From assembly GCA_964019695.1 (NCBI GenBank), contig OZ026530.1, positions 28,284,108-28,348,107 on the forward strand: 64,000 bases of DNA, read 5' to 3'. The DNA comes from Loripinus fragilis. Taxonomy: Eukaryota > Mollusca > Bivalvia > Lucinida > Lucinidae. The stretch's first letter is position 1. Each line of letters opens with the position of its first letter. The translations under genes were made by a program, and so were the position numbers. Below the pieces are notes generated by a model. The model made no database searches and was not told where the DNA came from. It saw nothing but the letters and a program-made list of their open reading frames with translations. Below are positions 1-10,800 of the stretch, piece after piece.

Positions 1-59
1 CATAGGTTAAGATAAGCGAAATTTTTGAGGATATTTTTTTTCTTACCTATCAGTTTTAG

Positions 60-245
60 CATATGTTTGTGTGCTCATTGGGACTGTTCTTTTGAGTACC
101 CACAATATGTTTTGGTTGAGAAATAAGAAAATTAATTTTTTGGGTACACACTCTTAACTTAAGGCCTGTCATCAGTGTCAAACAGTTTTGATCCAGATCA
201 GGCCCAACATTTTGTCGGGCCTGATCTAGGTCCAAACTGTTTGCA
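60..245. mobile_element. Palindromic MITE (GTACCC/GAGCACCC family), copy 1, with hairpin
   Basis: Contains CATATGTTT arms and a degenerate GGGACTGTTCTTTTGAGTACCC core, then ends in TTAAGAGTGTGT-like sequence. Adjacent is an imperfect palindrome (180-242) with arms AAACAGTTTTGATCCAGATCA and its complement, a hairpin family seen elsewhere in the window. Confidence 0.6.
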
Positions 246-691
246 GATGACACTAGTGGGCAGAGTTAATAAATGATCTTTGTAGAAATAGAAATACATA
301 TTAATCCTTTTCCTGAAGAAAGAACTCCTGGTACTAGCCAGAAAAAAAAACCCAAAGATGAAACCATAAAACTTTCATAATCCTGATCTTTAGAAATTAA
401 AATTCTAAACTCTACAGTATGCCTACATAATATCAACAATTTCAAATTTAAGGGGGTGTGAGACTTATGTGTGAAAACTTATCTTTCATTATCATGATAA
501 TCCTGACCTTTAGATATTAAAATTCTAAAATCTAAAGTATGCCTTCAAAAAATAAACAATTTCAAATTTAAGGGGGTGTCAGACTTGTTGAACATTCGTT
601 TAATTCTCATGCACAGACGTAATGAAATTTCAAATTTGGAATGTTCTCTCTATTTTTGAAGGAATCATTCATTTTTCCAGATTATTAGAAC
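246..691. other. Intron 8 sequence with a short direct duplication
   Basis: The stretch TAATCCTGATCTTTAGA to AAGGGGGTGTGAGACTT (about 378-465) is repeated with changes at 500-585. No gene or known element recognised. Confidence 0.5.
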
Positions 692-1016
692 AAGAGGGCT
701 GTAGTGGCCCTGAGTCGCTCACCAGTCTGTACTATGTGCACCAGTCATATATATTAATTTTATGCGACCCCTAGGGAGGGCCTTTTTTGGCCCCAGGGGC
801 ATTATTTGAATAAACTTGGTAGAGATCCACTAGATGATGCTACATACCAAATATCAAGGCTCTAGGCCCTGTGGTTTCAGACAAGAAGATTTTTTCACGT
901 TTTCCCTATATTAAGTCTATGTAAAAGATGTGACCCCCAGGGTGGGGCCATTTTTGACCCCAGGGGCATTATTTGAACAAACTTGGTAGAGGTCCACTAG
1001 GTGATGCTACATACCA
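692..1016. repeat. Degenerate GACCCCAGGGGCA-type repeat, left part
   Basis: Two diverged units containing GACCCCAGGGGCATTATTTG and GTCCACTAGRTGATGCTACA at about 750-850 and 925-1015. The same units recur at 1865-1960 and, more diverged, through 2560-3060. The repeat begins at 692 with AGAGGGCTGTAGTGGCC, and its other end may be the GCTCACCTTGTCACTATGTG segment near 3481. Together they look like one long repeat interrupted by other elements. Confidence 0.6.
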
Positions 1017-1776
1017 TAGCTCCAGATAAGGCTTGGAAGCAATTGGGTATTTACCCACCTCTTTCTAGCTTAACTGGGTATTTCAAATTTTAAATTGGGT
1101 ATTTCAAGTTTTTGTATTGAGTATCCATCTGAAAGCAAATAAGCAATGAAACCTGACCTAGTTTGTCCTGATTTTTGTTGTTGTTTACTTTCGGTTTCAC
1201 TTTCAGAAAGCCCACTGACAATACTGCTTTTATATGAGGTAACACTAAGAAAGAAATAGAGCACAAGTCAGTTTTGTTTTACTGCTTTAGTATATCTGAG
1301 ACCCGAGACCAGGTGCTTTTTCCGACTTATTTCAAAAATCCAATGTATTTATCAAAATCAAGTCATCTATGATTCTTCAAACCTTCAATGTAATTTTAAA
1401 GTTAAGTTACGAGACAATATTATTCCATTGCTCTGGGGCTTTTTCGCCCACGTTTCACCATTGTTATCATAAAGTCAGACAAATGTAGTAATTGTGTAAA
1501 TATTGGGTACAGCTAAACAGCGAAAAGAATGTTCCTGGACTGGTTTACAATTTAATATACTAGATTTGGCACCACGTCGTGTATAAATTTATACCCAACA
1601 ATTGCCTGTGTTGTATGCAAAATCGGCAATCGCAAAGTGTCATATGCTATGAAAAGGTTCGGAATTGAGTATCAAGGATTTTTTATTGCGTTTTTTACGC
1701 ACAGAAATTAATTTAATTGCGTTTTCAGGTCCAAGCAATTGCATAAATACACAATACGCAGCCTTATCTGGGGCTA
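1017..1776. mobile_element. Non-autonomous TIR element inserted in the repeat
   Basis: About 760 bp bounded by inverted ends TAGCTCCAGATAAGGCT and AGCCTTATCTGGGGCTA. It interrupts the repeat unit between GATGCTACATACCA and its continuation ATATCACGGCTCTAGG. The interior next to the left end (CAATTGGGTATTTACCC) resembles the interior of the element ending at 10844, so the two may be related. No transposase frame is visible. Confidence 0.6.
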
Positions 1777-2169
1777 TGTATTTATCAAATATCACGGCTC
1801 TAGGCCCTGTGGTTTCAGTCAAGAAGATTTTTTCACATTTTCTCTATATAAGCCTTTGTAAAACATGTGACCCCGGGGCGGTATAATTCTTGGTCCCAGG
1901 GTTACTATTTGAACAAACTTGGTAGAGGTCCACTAGGTGATGCTACATGCCAACTATCAAGGCTCTAGGCCTTCTGGTTTCAGACAACACGATTTTTTAA
2001 GTTTTCATCTCAAAAATCTATTTTTAGCCTCTGTGACCTAGATATGCAATGGACCAAAACCTTTTGAACAATTTTGGTGAAGGGTCACCCAAGGATAATT
2101 TGTATGAAATTATTTCAAAATTGGACTAGGGGCTTAGAAAGAGTTATCATTTAAGTCAATTGTTAATAG

Positions 2170-3445
2170 CAGGGTTCATGCAGACTGTACAAAACAAAAT
2201 TCTCTGACATTTCCCTGACTTTTCCCTGACGCCAATTCAAACTTCCCTGACATAACTGTACTTGTTGGAGAAACTTGACTTTATTAAAAGCTGTGTGTTT
2301 AGTCTGTGTAGCTACCGTGAACAGCTCTGTGATAAATTTTAATTTTGGAAAGATTTATTCAACATTTAAAACCCTAAATATAGCAAACTGTTAGCAACAG
2401 ATGACTCACGACAACCATTGATAGACTTTGAGCACAAAGTGCTTGGCTGAGCTAACAAGAGGCTTAATGAGCTTAAACTGCTCACCTGAGATGTTGACTT
2501 AATGGTTTCAGAAGATTTTTATTATTATTCTTTTTATGAGTCTATGGGAGCAAATCACCCACATGTGTGCTAGTGGTGGCCAATTTGAACCCCAGGGTTA
2601 AAGGCTGCAAAGGGTCGGTTGGATTTACGTAGTGAACCACTATGCATTGCTGCATACTAAATATAAAAGCTATTGGCTTCATGGTTAAAGTTTCCCCCAC
2701 TACAAGGAAGCTTATGACAGACTATCAGGGCATGGCCAAGTTTGACCCCAAGGGCATGGTTGGCACAATTCAAGACATTGCTATATACTAAATATATAAA
2801 CTATGGGCCTCATAGAAAATATTTTTAAAGTGTTTTTCCATTATAAGTCTATGAGAGCTATTGATCACAAGGGGCTCTCAAAGGGCTTGATTGGCAGGAT
2901 TTAAGTTGGGGAGCACTAGACGACGCCACATACTGAACATATATGGTTTCAGAATTGTTTTCCCATAATACATGTAGCTATAATGATCCCCATGGTGTGG
3001 CCAGTTTTGACCCCAGTAGCTTGATTGGCAGGATTTATGAAGGGGACTACTGGAAATTGCTACATATTAAATATATAAGCTGTGGGCCTAATGGTTTCAG
3101 AGGAAGTTTTGCCCAAGTTTTAAGTCTATGGGAGCTTTATGTTTTATTTCCCCAACCTGATGAATCTTTACATGAAATTTCATCACATTAGGCTAACTGA
3201 CATTAGAGATATACTTTTGAAAGCAATTAAGAAGCTATCAAAATGATTTATGTTAAGAAACTGCTCTAGTAATTTTCTGTTTCTCATCATTTAATAAAAC
3301 TGGAAATTATAAAATTCCCTGACATTTCCCTGACATTTTAGCGAATATCTGTTTTTCACTGACACAACATAAAGTTCCCTGACAATTCCCTGACCTTGAA
3401 AATTTTTTAATTTCCCTGACATTTCCCTGACGCGTATGAACCCTG
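2170..3445. mobile_element. CAGGGTTCAT element with TTCCCTGAC subterminal repeats
   Basis: Inverted ends CAGGGTTCATGC (2170) and GTATGAACCCTG (ends 3445), flanked by AATAG and AATGG, a probable 5-bp target duplication with one change. Both ends carry several direct copies of TTCCCTGAC (2205-2255 and 3315-3432). The middle (about 2460-3130) is made of diverged GACCCC-type repeat units. No coding sequence recognised. Confidence 0.6.
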
Positions 3446-3979
3446 AATGGGTGGACAACGGACGAAGACCGATCACAAAAGCTCACCTTGTCACTATGTG
3501 ACAGGTGAGCTAAAAACACTTATGTGAAATTTTGCACAGGTTTATTTATTTTTTAAAATATCCTATAGTTGTATCTATTTATCACATGCTTTCTTTACCC
3601 CAATATAATCTTTTCTGTAAAAGTTATAATCTGTGTTGCTCCAAATATAAAATTCTCCATATGAAGGCGTATGGATGCTACTATGTACCAAAGACTATCC
3701 TTTTGTATACTAGTGACTGACTCCCAAATTTGTACTTCCGCAAACAGTGATGATCAGATGAAATGCTGGATGAATTCATCAGGGTCTACTCTGTTTGCTA
3801 AAACAAAAAGTTCTTTAGAAAAAAACAAAATTATTTGGAAATTATAACCAGTGACCCCTCCACATATACAATGGACCATCCCAAGTTTATTGTATCAAGC
3901 CAGAAGGAACTAGAAATGTGTCCATGGGACACGGATGCCCCCGCTATTGCCAAATTCGCATAAATAGGGCATTGTCATT

Positions 3980-4625
3980 AACAAAGGGCCATAACTCTAA
4001 TAATAATTGGTGGATTTTATCCATAATCTAACTTGACCTGTATTTTATGATTACATACCTGTGTATGAAATATGAATCCAATACAACAACGTATTCAAAA
4101 GATATCGCCCGGAAACCATTTTTCATAAGGAGATCAAGGGCCATAACTGTGATAATAATTGGTGGATTTTATCCGTAATCAAACTTGACCTGTATTCTAT
4201 GATTATATACCTGTGAATGAAATATGAATCCATTTCACCAATGTATTCAAAAGATATTGCCTGGAAACCATTTTTCGTACCGAGATCAAGGGCCATAACT
4301 CTGATGATAATCAGTGGATTTTACCCGTAATCGAACTTGACCTGTATTTTATGATTATATACCTGTGTATGAAATATGAATCCAATAAATAACTGTATTC
4401 AAAAGATATCGCCCGGAAACCATTTTTTATTCGGAGATCAAGGGCCATAACTCTGATAATAATTGGTGGATTTTGTCCATAATCGAACTTGACCTGTATT
4501 TTATGATTATATACCTGTGTATGAAATATGAATCCAATACCCCAATGTTTTTAAAAGATATCGCCCGGAAACCATTTTCGTACGTACGGGACGTACGTAC
4601 GTACGTACCTACGTATGTACGGACA
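3980..4625. repeat. ~158-bp tandem repeat, about four units
   Basis: Four units containing AAGGGCCATAACTCTGATAA, ACTTGACCTGTATTTTATGA and AAGATATCGCCCGGAAACC, followed by an (ACGT)n-like run (4583-4616) and a C-run. Non-coding; lies in SMU1 intron 8. Confidence 0.85.
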
Positions 4626-4712
4626 AGGGTGATGCTATATGCCCCCCCCCCCCCATTATAAATGGTGGGGGCATAATAATCCATTAGTGTATAAGGTGTT
4701 ACAAAAGATTAC

Positions 4713-4840
4713 CTGATACTTTGATCAAAGGATGCACTCAAAAGCTGTCCATTATCTTTAGAGAAATAAACACAAGTCACTCCTTTACTATGGGCTCTTT
4801 CAAACTTTCTTAAACACTGACCAGTCAAGATCTTCCAAAC
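4713..4840 (-). CDS. SMU1: SMU1 exon 8 (WD40), left-most copy with the donor
   Basis: 128 bases encoding [40 protein letters not shown] and SIR (last codon split). Matches the third WD40 blade of SMU1. Acceptor TTTCTCTTTCTAG, donor GTAATC. The first 91 bases and the acceptor also exist as 16 further tandem copies upstream in intron 7, but only this copy continues into the rest of the exon and a donor site, so it is the only one that can give a normal protein. Confidence 0.96.
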
Positions 4841-7800
4841 CTAGAAAGAGAAACATTATCTTTAGAGAAATAAACACAAGTCACTCCTTTACTATGGGCT
4901 CTTTCAAACTTTCTTAAACACTGACCAGTCAAGATCTTCCATACCTAGAAAGAGAAACATTATCTTTAGAGAAATAAACACAAGTCACTCCTTTACTATG
5001 GGCTCTTTCAAACTTTCTTAAACACTGACCAGTCAAGATCTTCCAAACCTAGAAAGAGAAACATTATCTTTAGAGAAATAAACACAAGTCACTCCTTTAC
5101 TATGGGCTCTTTCAAACTTTCTTAAACACTGACCAGTCAAGATCTTCCATACCTAGAAAGAGAAACATTATCTTTAGAGAAATAAACACAAGTCACTCCT
5201 TTACTATGGGCTCTTTCAAACTTTCTTAAACACTGACCAGTCAAGATCTTCCAAACCTAGAAAGAGAAACATTATCTTTAGAGAAATAAACACAAGTCAC
5301 TCCTTTACTATGGGCTCTTTCAAACTTTCTTAAACACTGACCAGTCAAGATCTTCCATACCTAGAAAGAGAAACATTATCTTTAGAGAAATAAACACAAG
5401 TCACTCCTTTACTATGGGCTCTTTCAAACTTTCTTAAACACTGACCAGTCAAGATCTTCCACACCTAGAAAGAGAAACATTATCTTTAGAGAAATAAACA
5501 CAAGTCACTCCTTTACTATGGGCTCTTTCAAACTTTCTTAAACACTGACCAGTCAAGATCTTCCATACCTAGAAAGAGAAACATTATCTTTAGAGAAATA
5601 AACACAAGTCACTCCTTTACTATGGGCTCTCTCAAACTTTCTTAAACACTGACCAGTCAAGATCTTCCATACCTAGAAAGAGAAACATTATCTTTAGAGA
5701 AATAAACACAAGTCACTCCTTTACTATGGGCTCTTTCAAACTTTCTTAAACACTGACCAGTCAAGATCTTCCACACCTAGAAAGAGAAACATTATCTATA
5801 GAGAAATAAACACAAGTCACTCCTTTACTATGGGCTCTCTCAAACTTTCTTAAACACTGACCAGTCAAGATCTTCCACACCTAGAAAGAGAAACATTATC
5901 TTTAGAGAAATAAACACAAGTCACTCCTTTACTATGGGCTCTTTCAAACTTTCTTAAACACTGACCAGTCAAGATCTTCCACACCTAGAAAGAGAAACAT
6001 TATCTTTAGAGAAATAAACACAAGTCACTCCTTTACTATGGGCTCTTTCAAACTTTCTTAAACATTGACCAGTCAAGATCTTCCACACCTAGAAAGAGAA
6101 ACATTATCTTTAGAGAAATAAACACAAGTCACTCCTTTACTATGGGCTCTTTCAAACTTTCTTAAACACTGACCAGTCAAGATCTTCCACACCTAGAAAG
6201 AGAAACATTATCTTTAGAGAAATAAACACAAGTCACTCCTTTACTATGGGCTCTTTCAAACTTTCTTAAACACTGACCAGTCAAGATCTTCCATACCTAG
6301 AAAGAGAAACATTATCTTTAGAGAAATAAACACAAGTCACTCCTTTACTATGGGCTCTTTCAAACTTTCTTAAACACTGACCAGTCAAGATCTTCCAAAC
6401 CTAGAAAGAGAAACATTATCCTTAGAGAAATAAACACAAGTCACTCCTTTACTATGGGCTCTTTCAAACTTTCTTAAACACTGACCAGTCAAGATCTTCC
6501 ACACCTAGAAAGAGAAACTTAACTAGAATTTGTGTTTGTGAAACACTGTGCCCCTAACAAATGCTTGTCCATTTTTTTAAGACCAGGGTTATGTTGTTTA
6601 AAGCTTCTAGCTAGTAGATCATATGGTGTAAACAACCCATATTGTACACATTGTATGCTAGTAGATACTATGTATATTATATAATATGCACTTATTATGC
6701 TGAACATGGCAATTTATAAGGACTGGCTAGGCCAAACAATTTTTTATATAACTTTGTTTTGGGTAACAGGTCTGATAATTTTAGATAGGGTGGGAACACT
6801 TTTTTTTTATTTTATTTTTTCATTCACAGAAATGCCTTTCAAAATGCATAAAATTATATGTTTTCCAGAAAACTTGAAAAAAAAAACCCTAGGTTTCACC
6901 AGTAAATTTTGGTAAGGTGGGGCTACTCAAAACAAAAGTATTTTTTTTTATTTGGCCAGTATCTTCCAATTCTTCATAAACTCTTTTTGAGCCCTTTGTA
7001 GACTGGAAACCCCTAAATGGGTACTTTTGCTGCCCTCTCTTTATCAGCCAGGTGTCCTGGCTCTACTAAGCCTTAATGTCACCCAGGTCCAGATAACCAA
7101 ATATTTTGACTGTAAAACTGTGGTTATTTTCTTTTCCATCAGTTTAAAACTGTGCTTTAGGGGCTTCTTTTGAGTACTCACAACATAATGTTTTGGTTGA
7201 GAAATAAAAAAAAAAATAACATAGATCTAGAAAAGCAAAATTATTTAGCATACATTTTTGTATCCACCAGTTTAAACATGTGTGTTGTGTGCTCAAAAGA
7301 ACCGTCTCCATGAGAGGGGACTTTTGAGAACCCACATCATACATTTTGATTGATAGATAAAAAGTTTACATGGGTCTAACGAAGCAAAATTTTTAGCATC
7401 AGGGCAAGTTTAAAAAAATGTGACCGTTCAATTTTTTAATCCCCATGCTCTTAATATAGAATATTTTTATTTAAATTTATCCCTCAAAGGTGTGTTCTGA
7501 TGCCCATTCATTTGTTACCAAATTTGAAATAAATCAAATGACAATTAAAAAAGATATGTCATTAAAACCACCCCAAAATGTCAGGAGTGTAACGCTTTTT
7601 GTGTGACATTTTTTCACCCTGTGAATGATCTAAGGAATATATTAGTAAACATAGTGATTTTACACCAGTTTAAGCTTTTGTATATCATAAATTGACATGT
7701 TGTAGATAAAATACATAAAGCAGGGCTCTTTATATAATCTACCTATTGATATAACTTGGCATTTTGGAGACATGCCGTTCAAAATTTACATGAGGTAAAA

Positions 7801-10800
7801 AAACAATGCTTCTTCCAATATTAACTGCTACAAGTTGACTATACATGCTACATATATGTAACTTGGTCACAACACATACAGACATGTGCAACATCAACTG
7901 AAGCTTGGATTTTAATCCTAACTTCACTTCACATGGGTATGCGTTTCTTCAAATTTAACAACCCACTGATGTCAGGAGTGTTACGAGTGTAACACATTGT
8001 GTTTACCCTCTCACAATCTTTCTGTATGCTGCCCAATACCTTTATTTTTCTGTTTTCCAGGAACACATCCCCACTCCAGATAATCAGTAAAATTTACTTG
8101 TTGCATCAGAGGATTGAATTTCCTCACAGAGCATGATTTATGATGTCAGGAGTGTAACACATGTAATTTTGTTGCATGTTCTTCAGTGTAGGTGATGAAA
8201 TACATGCTTTTAGCTAAAAGCAACCAAATATTATGATAATGCAGACATTGTCCTAGCAGTGGAAACTTGTTTCTTTCCTTTATAACAAAAATGCCAGTTA
8301 TTTTTTGTAAAAAAAAGCCAATTTTTAATATAATAGCCATTTTGTAGGTATAAAATAATATGCATAAATAGAAAGATAGTGGTCAGTGTTTTTTCACCAT
8401 GAGATTATTCTTTTGTCTTATAAATGAAACCATCAAATAATGATAAAATCTTCTTAATAATGTATTTACAGATAATGATAATGTATACAAATTGTTGCAC
8501 TCCTGACATTGTTATATGTAATAGAGATATATCTTTACCAACCCTTCTAATCTAAGAGGCATTTCAATGAATGACCTCAGCATCAATTAGAAATAGGAAA
8601 GCTATTTATAAAACTTTCTTGTATCAGGAAATCAATGAGAAAACTTAAGGGGGTAGGGGATTTTCTCGGCTCAAGACCAAGGAACCAAGAAATCCGCTTC
8701 AGAAGGAGTAAAGAAATATATAGGGAAAAGGTAAAAACTAATCTAGTTGAGATGACAAAATAGAAAATATCATCATATAAGACTAACTGTCATGTAAAGT
8801 GATGAGAAAAGTTCATGGATCAAGATAAATACTTCTGTCTTACCATGTCAGGAGTGTAACAACTTTCAATTTTGTTCTTTTGAGAGTTCGAAGTCCGTTT
8901 TTGTTTGTTAAAATCCTTAAGTAGTATTTTTTAAAAATGTTTTTAACTAAAAGTGTACACACTGTTCTAAGTAGTAGGGAGGCACTAACCTTTGATTGAA
9001 TATTCTATCAAGACAAGCTTTTTAGTGCTGATGATCTTGAATATTCAAGATAAACAGCAGTTAAGTTATCAACTTTCATCAAAAGCAAGTTATATAATGC
9101 TGTGAAAAATAGTATACCATCACACTATTTGTTACCAAAATGAGCCTGATATTTCAGAAATATATAGTATATATGAAATATAGATTGTCTATATCAACAT
9201 ACTTGTACCGGTCAGGGGTGTGGCAATATAGATGGTTTTATACTTGTGTTACTTCAGACTGCTTTTTTCTGAAGTTTATTGTTCATTTCTGGTCTTTTAA
9301 AGCAGTTCATGTATAACATTTTACAGCATTTAAATCATGCTGTTGTCACCTTATTTTCTCATAATAGCTGAAGAATAATGGGTGAATTCTTCGTCTGGTA
9401 AATATTTTCTGACCCAACCATTACAAATGGCTTTAATAGTGGTAACCACCACCTGTATGTCATTTGAGTGTCATATGAAAACCCCCAAATCATATGAGAT
9501 CATTTTAAGCAGTTGCTTGGTAGCAGAAGAAATTATATTTTATCTTTGAAATAAATAAATAGCAATGAATGTCAGGAGTGTAACATTTCCTTTAATAACA
9601 CAGTGTTTTTATAATGTCAAGCATTAGAAAGCCAGACATCCAGACCCAAAAAGGCTAATGATTTGTTCTTCTATAGATCCTAACGTCTGCAAATCAATGA
9701 GTTTTCTTTTAATATGGGCTTTAATATCAAAGATTTCAAAACTTTAAGCTCTATATGCTCGAAAGTCCTTGCCAAATTTATAAAAAGTATCATTAATTTC
9801 AAAAACATGTTTTAAACACGCCAGTTTTGATGCCAAACGTGGTTTATAATATCCATTTCATCATATTAGGTCAAAGTTTCAGGACTTGATAATTTACTTG
9901 ATGTTTTCATGACCTTGAATAGAATAGATAAATTTTGGTACAAAATCTCTTGATAATCTTAATCAAGAGGTTGATAAAAGAAAACTATGAATACTATTTA
10001 CAAAAAACTTAAAATTTGTCAAAATTCAGGATATAAGACAACTTATGCTACAAAAAAGAAAGCTCTGACATAATGTTTATTTTTGAACCCCAATGTCACA
10101 CTTTGGTCACATTTTTTTTTAAAACTTGCCCATCAGTACCTTAATTAGTAAGTGTATTTACCCAAATCAATTATCAAAAAAGCAATAAGAACTGAATCGG
10201 AAGCGTAACAAAACGCAAGAGAAATTCCGAATAGGCAATGCGAATAAATAGCGGCATGTACCGTCTTTTATCACTTTGCTGTCCGTAAACTCCCATATTT
10301 TCCAGTATAAGATCGACAGGTCAGAATGTTTGGCACTATTGGGAAGTTTGCACTGTTCTCGGTTCAGTTTTAGTTCAGTGTGGCTAAAAGTTACAGTCAA
10401 CTGACCGGTTTTTAATCGAGAGATAGCATCGTGTTTGCCCAAAATGGCTGCCAAGTCGAAGTGGGGGCGAAATAAGGCTAATTTTATGCAGCAAAGCAAT
10501 AGAATAATAGTTATTTAAGTTGGTCTTCGTCCAGGTAATGTTGATTAACTGCTTTATAAGTGTGTCAGACCAGGATTCAGAATTGTATCCTCAATTTTCA
10601 ACAAGAATAGACATCGCTGAAATCAAAACTGAAATTAGCTTTCATTCGGGAGTGAATGTGTCTAAAACAAACTATAAAATCATGGGAGTTTTAACATCTA
10701 CGAAAATACCCAATTGAAAAAATCAAAATACGCAAATAATCATTTCTTAGAAATTTTGAATACCGAATTAAAATTTGAAATACCCAAATGAATGAAAAAG

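Noticed and set aside
4583..4616. ACGT-rich regulatory element
   Set aside because: Simple ACGT repeat next to a tandem array; no support for function.
1..4712. Remaining SMU1 WD40 exons
   Set aside because: Looked for on the minus strand by eye (sequence corresponding to the later blades); only repeats were found, so they must lie left of the window.
4750..6517. CRISPR-like array
   Set aside because: Units are directly abutting with no unique spacers, and they are a piece of a SMU1 exon in an animal genome.
10167..10499. 110-residue protein on the minus strand
   Set aside because: Lies inside a non-autonomous TIR element, no recognisable domain, no splice or promoter support.
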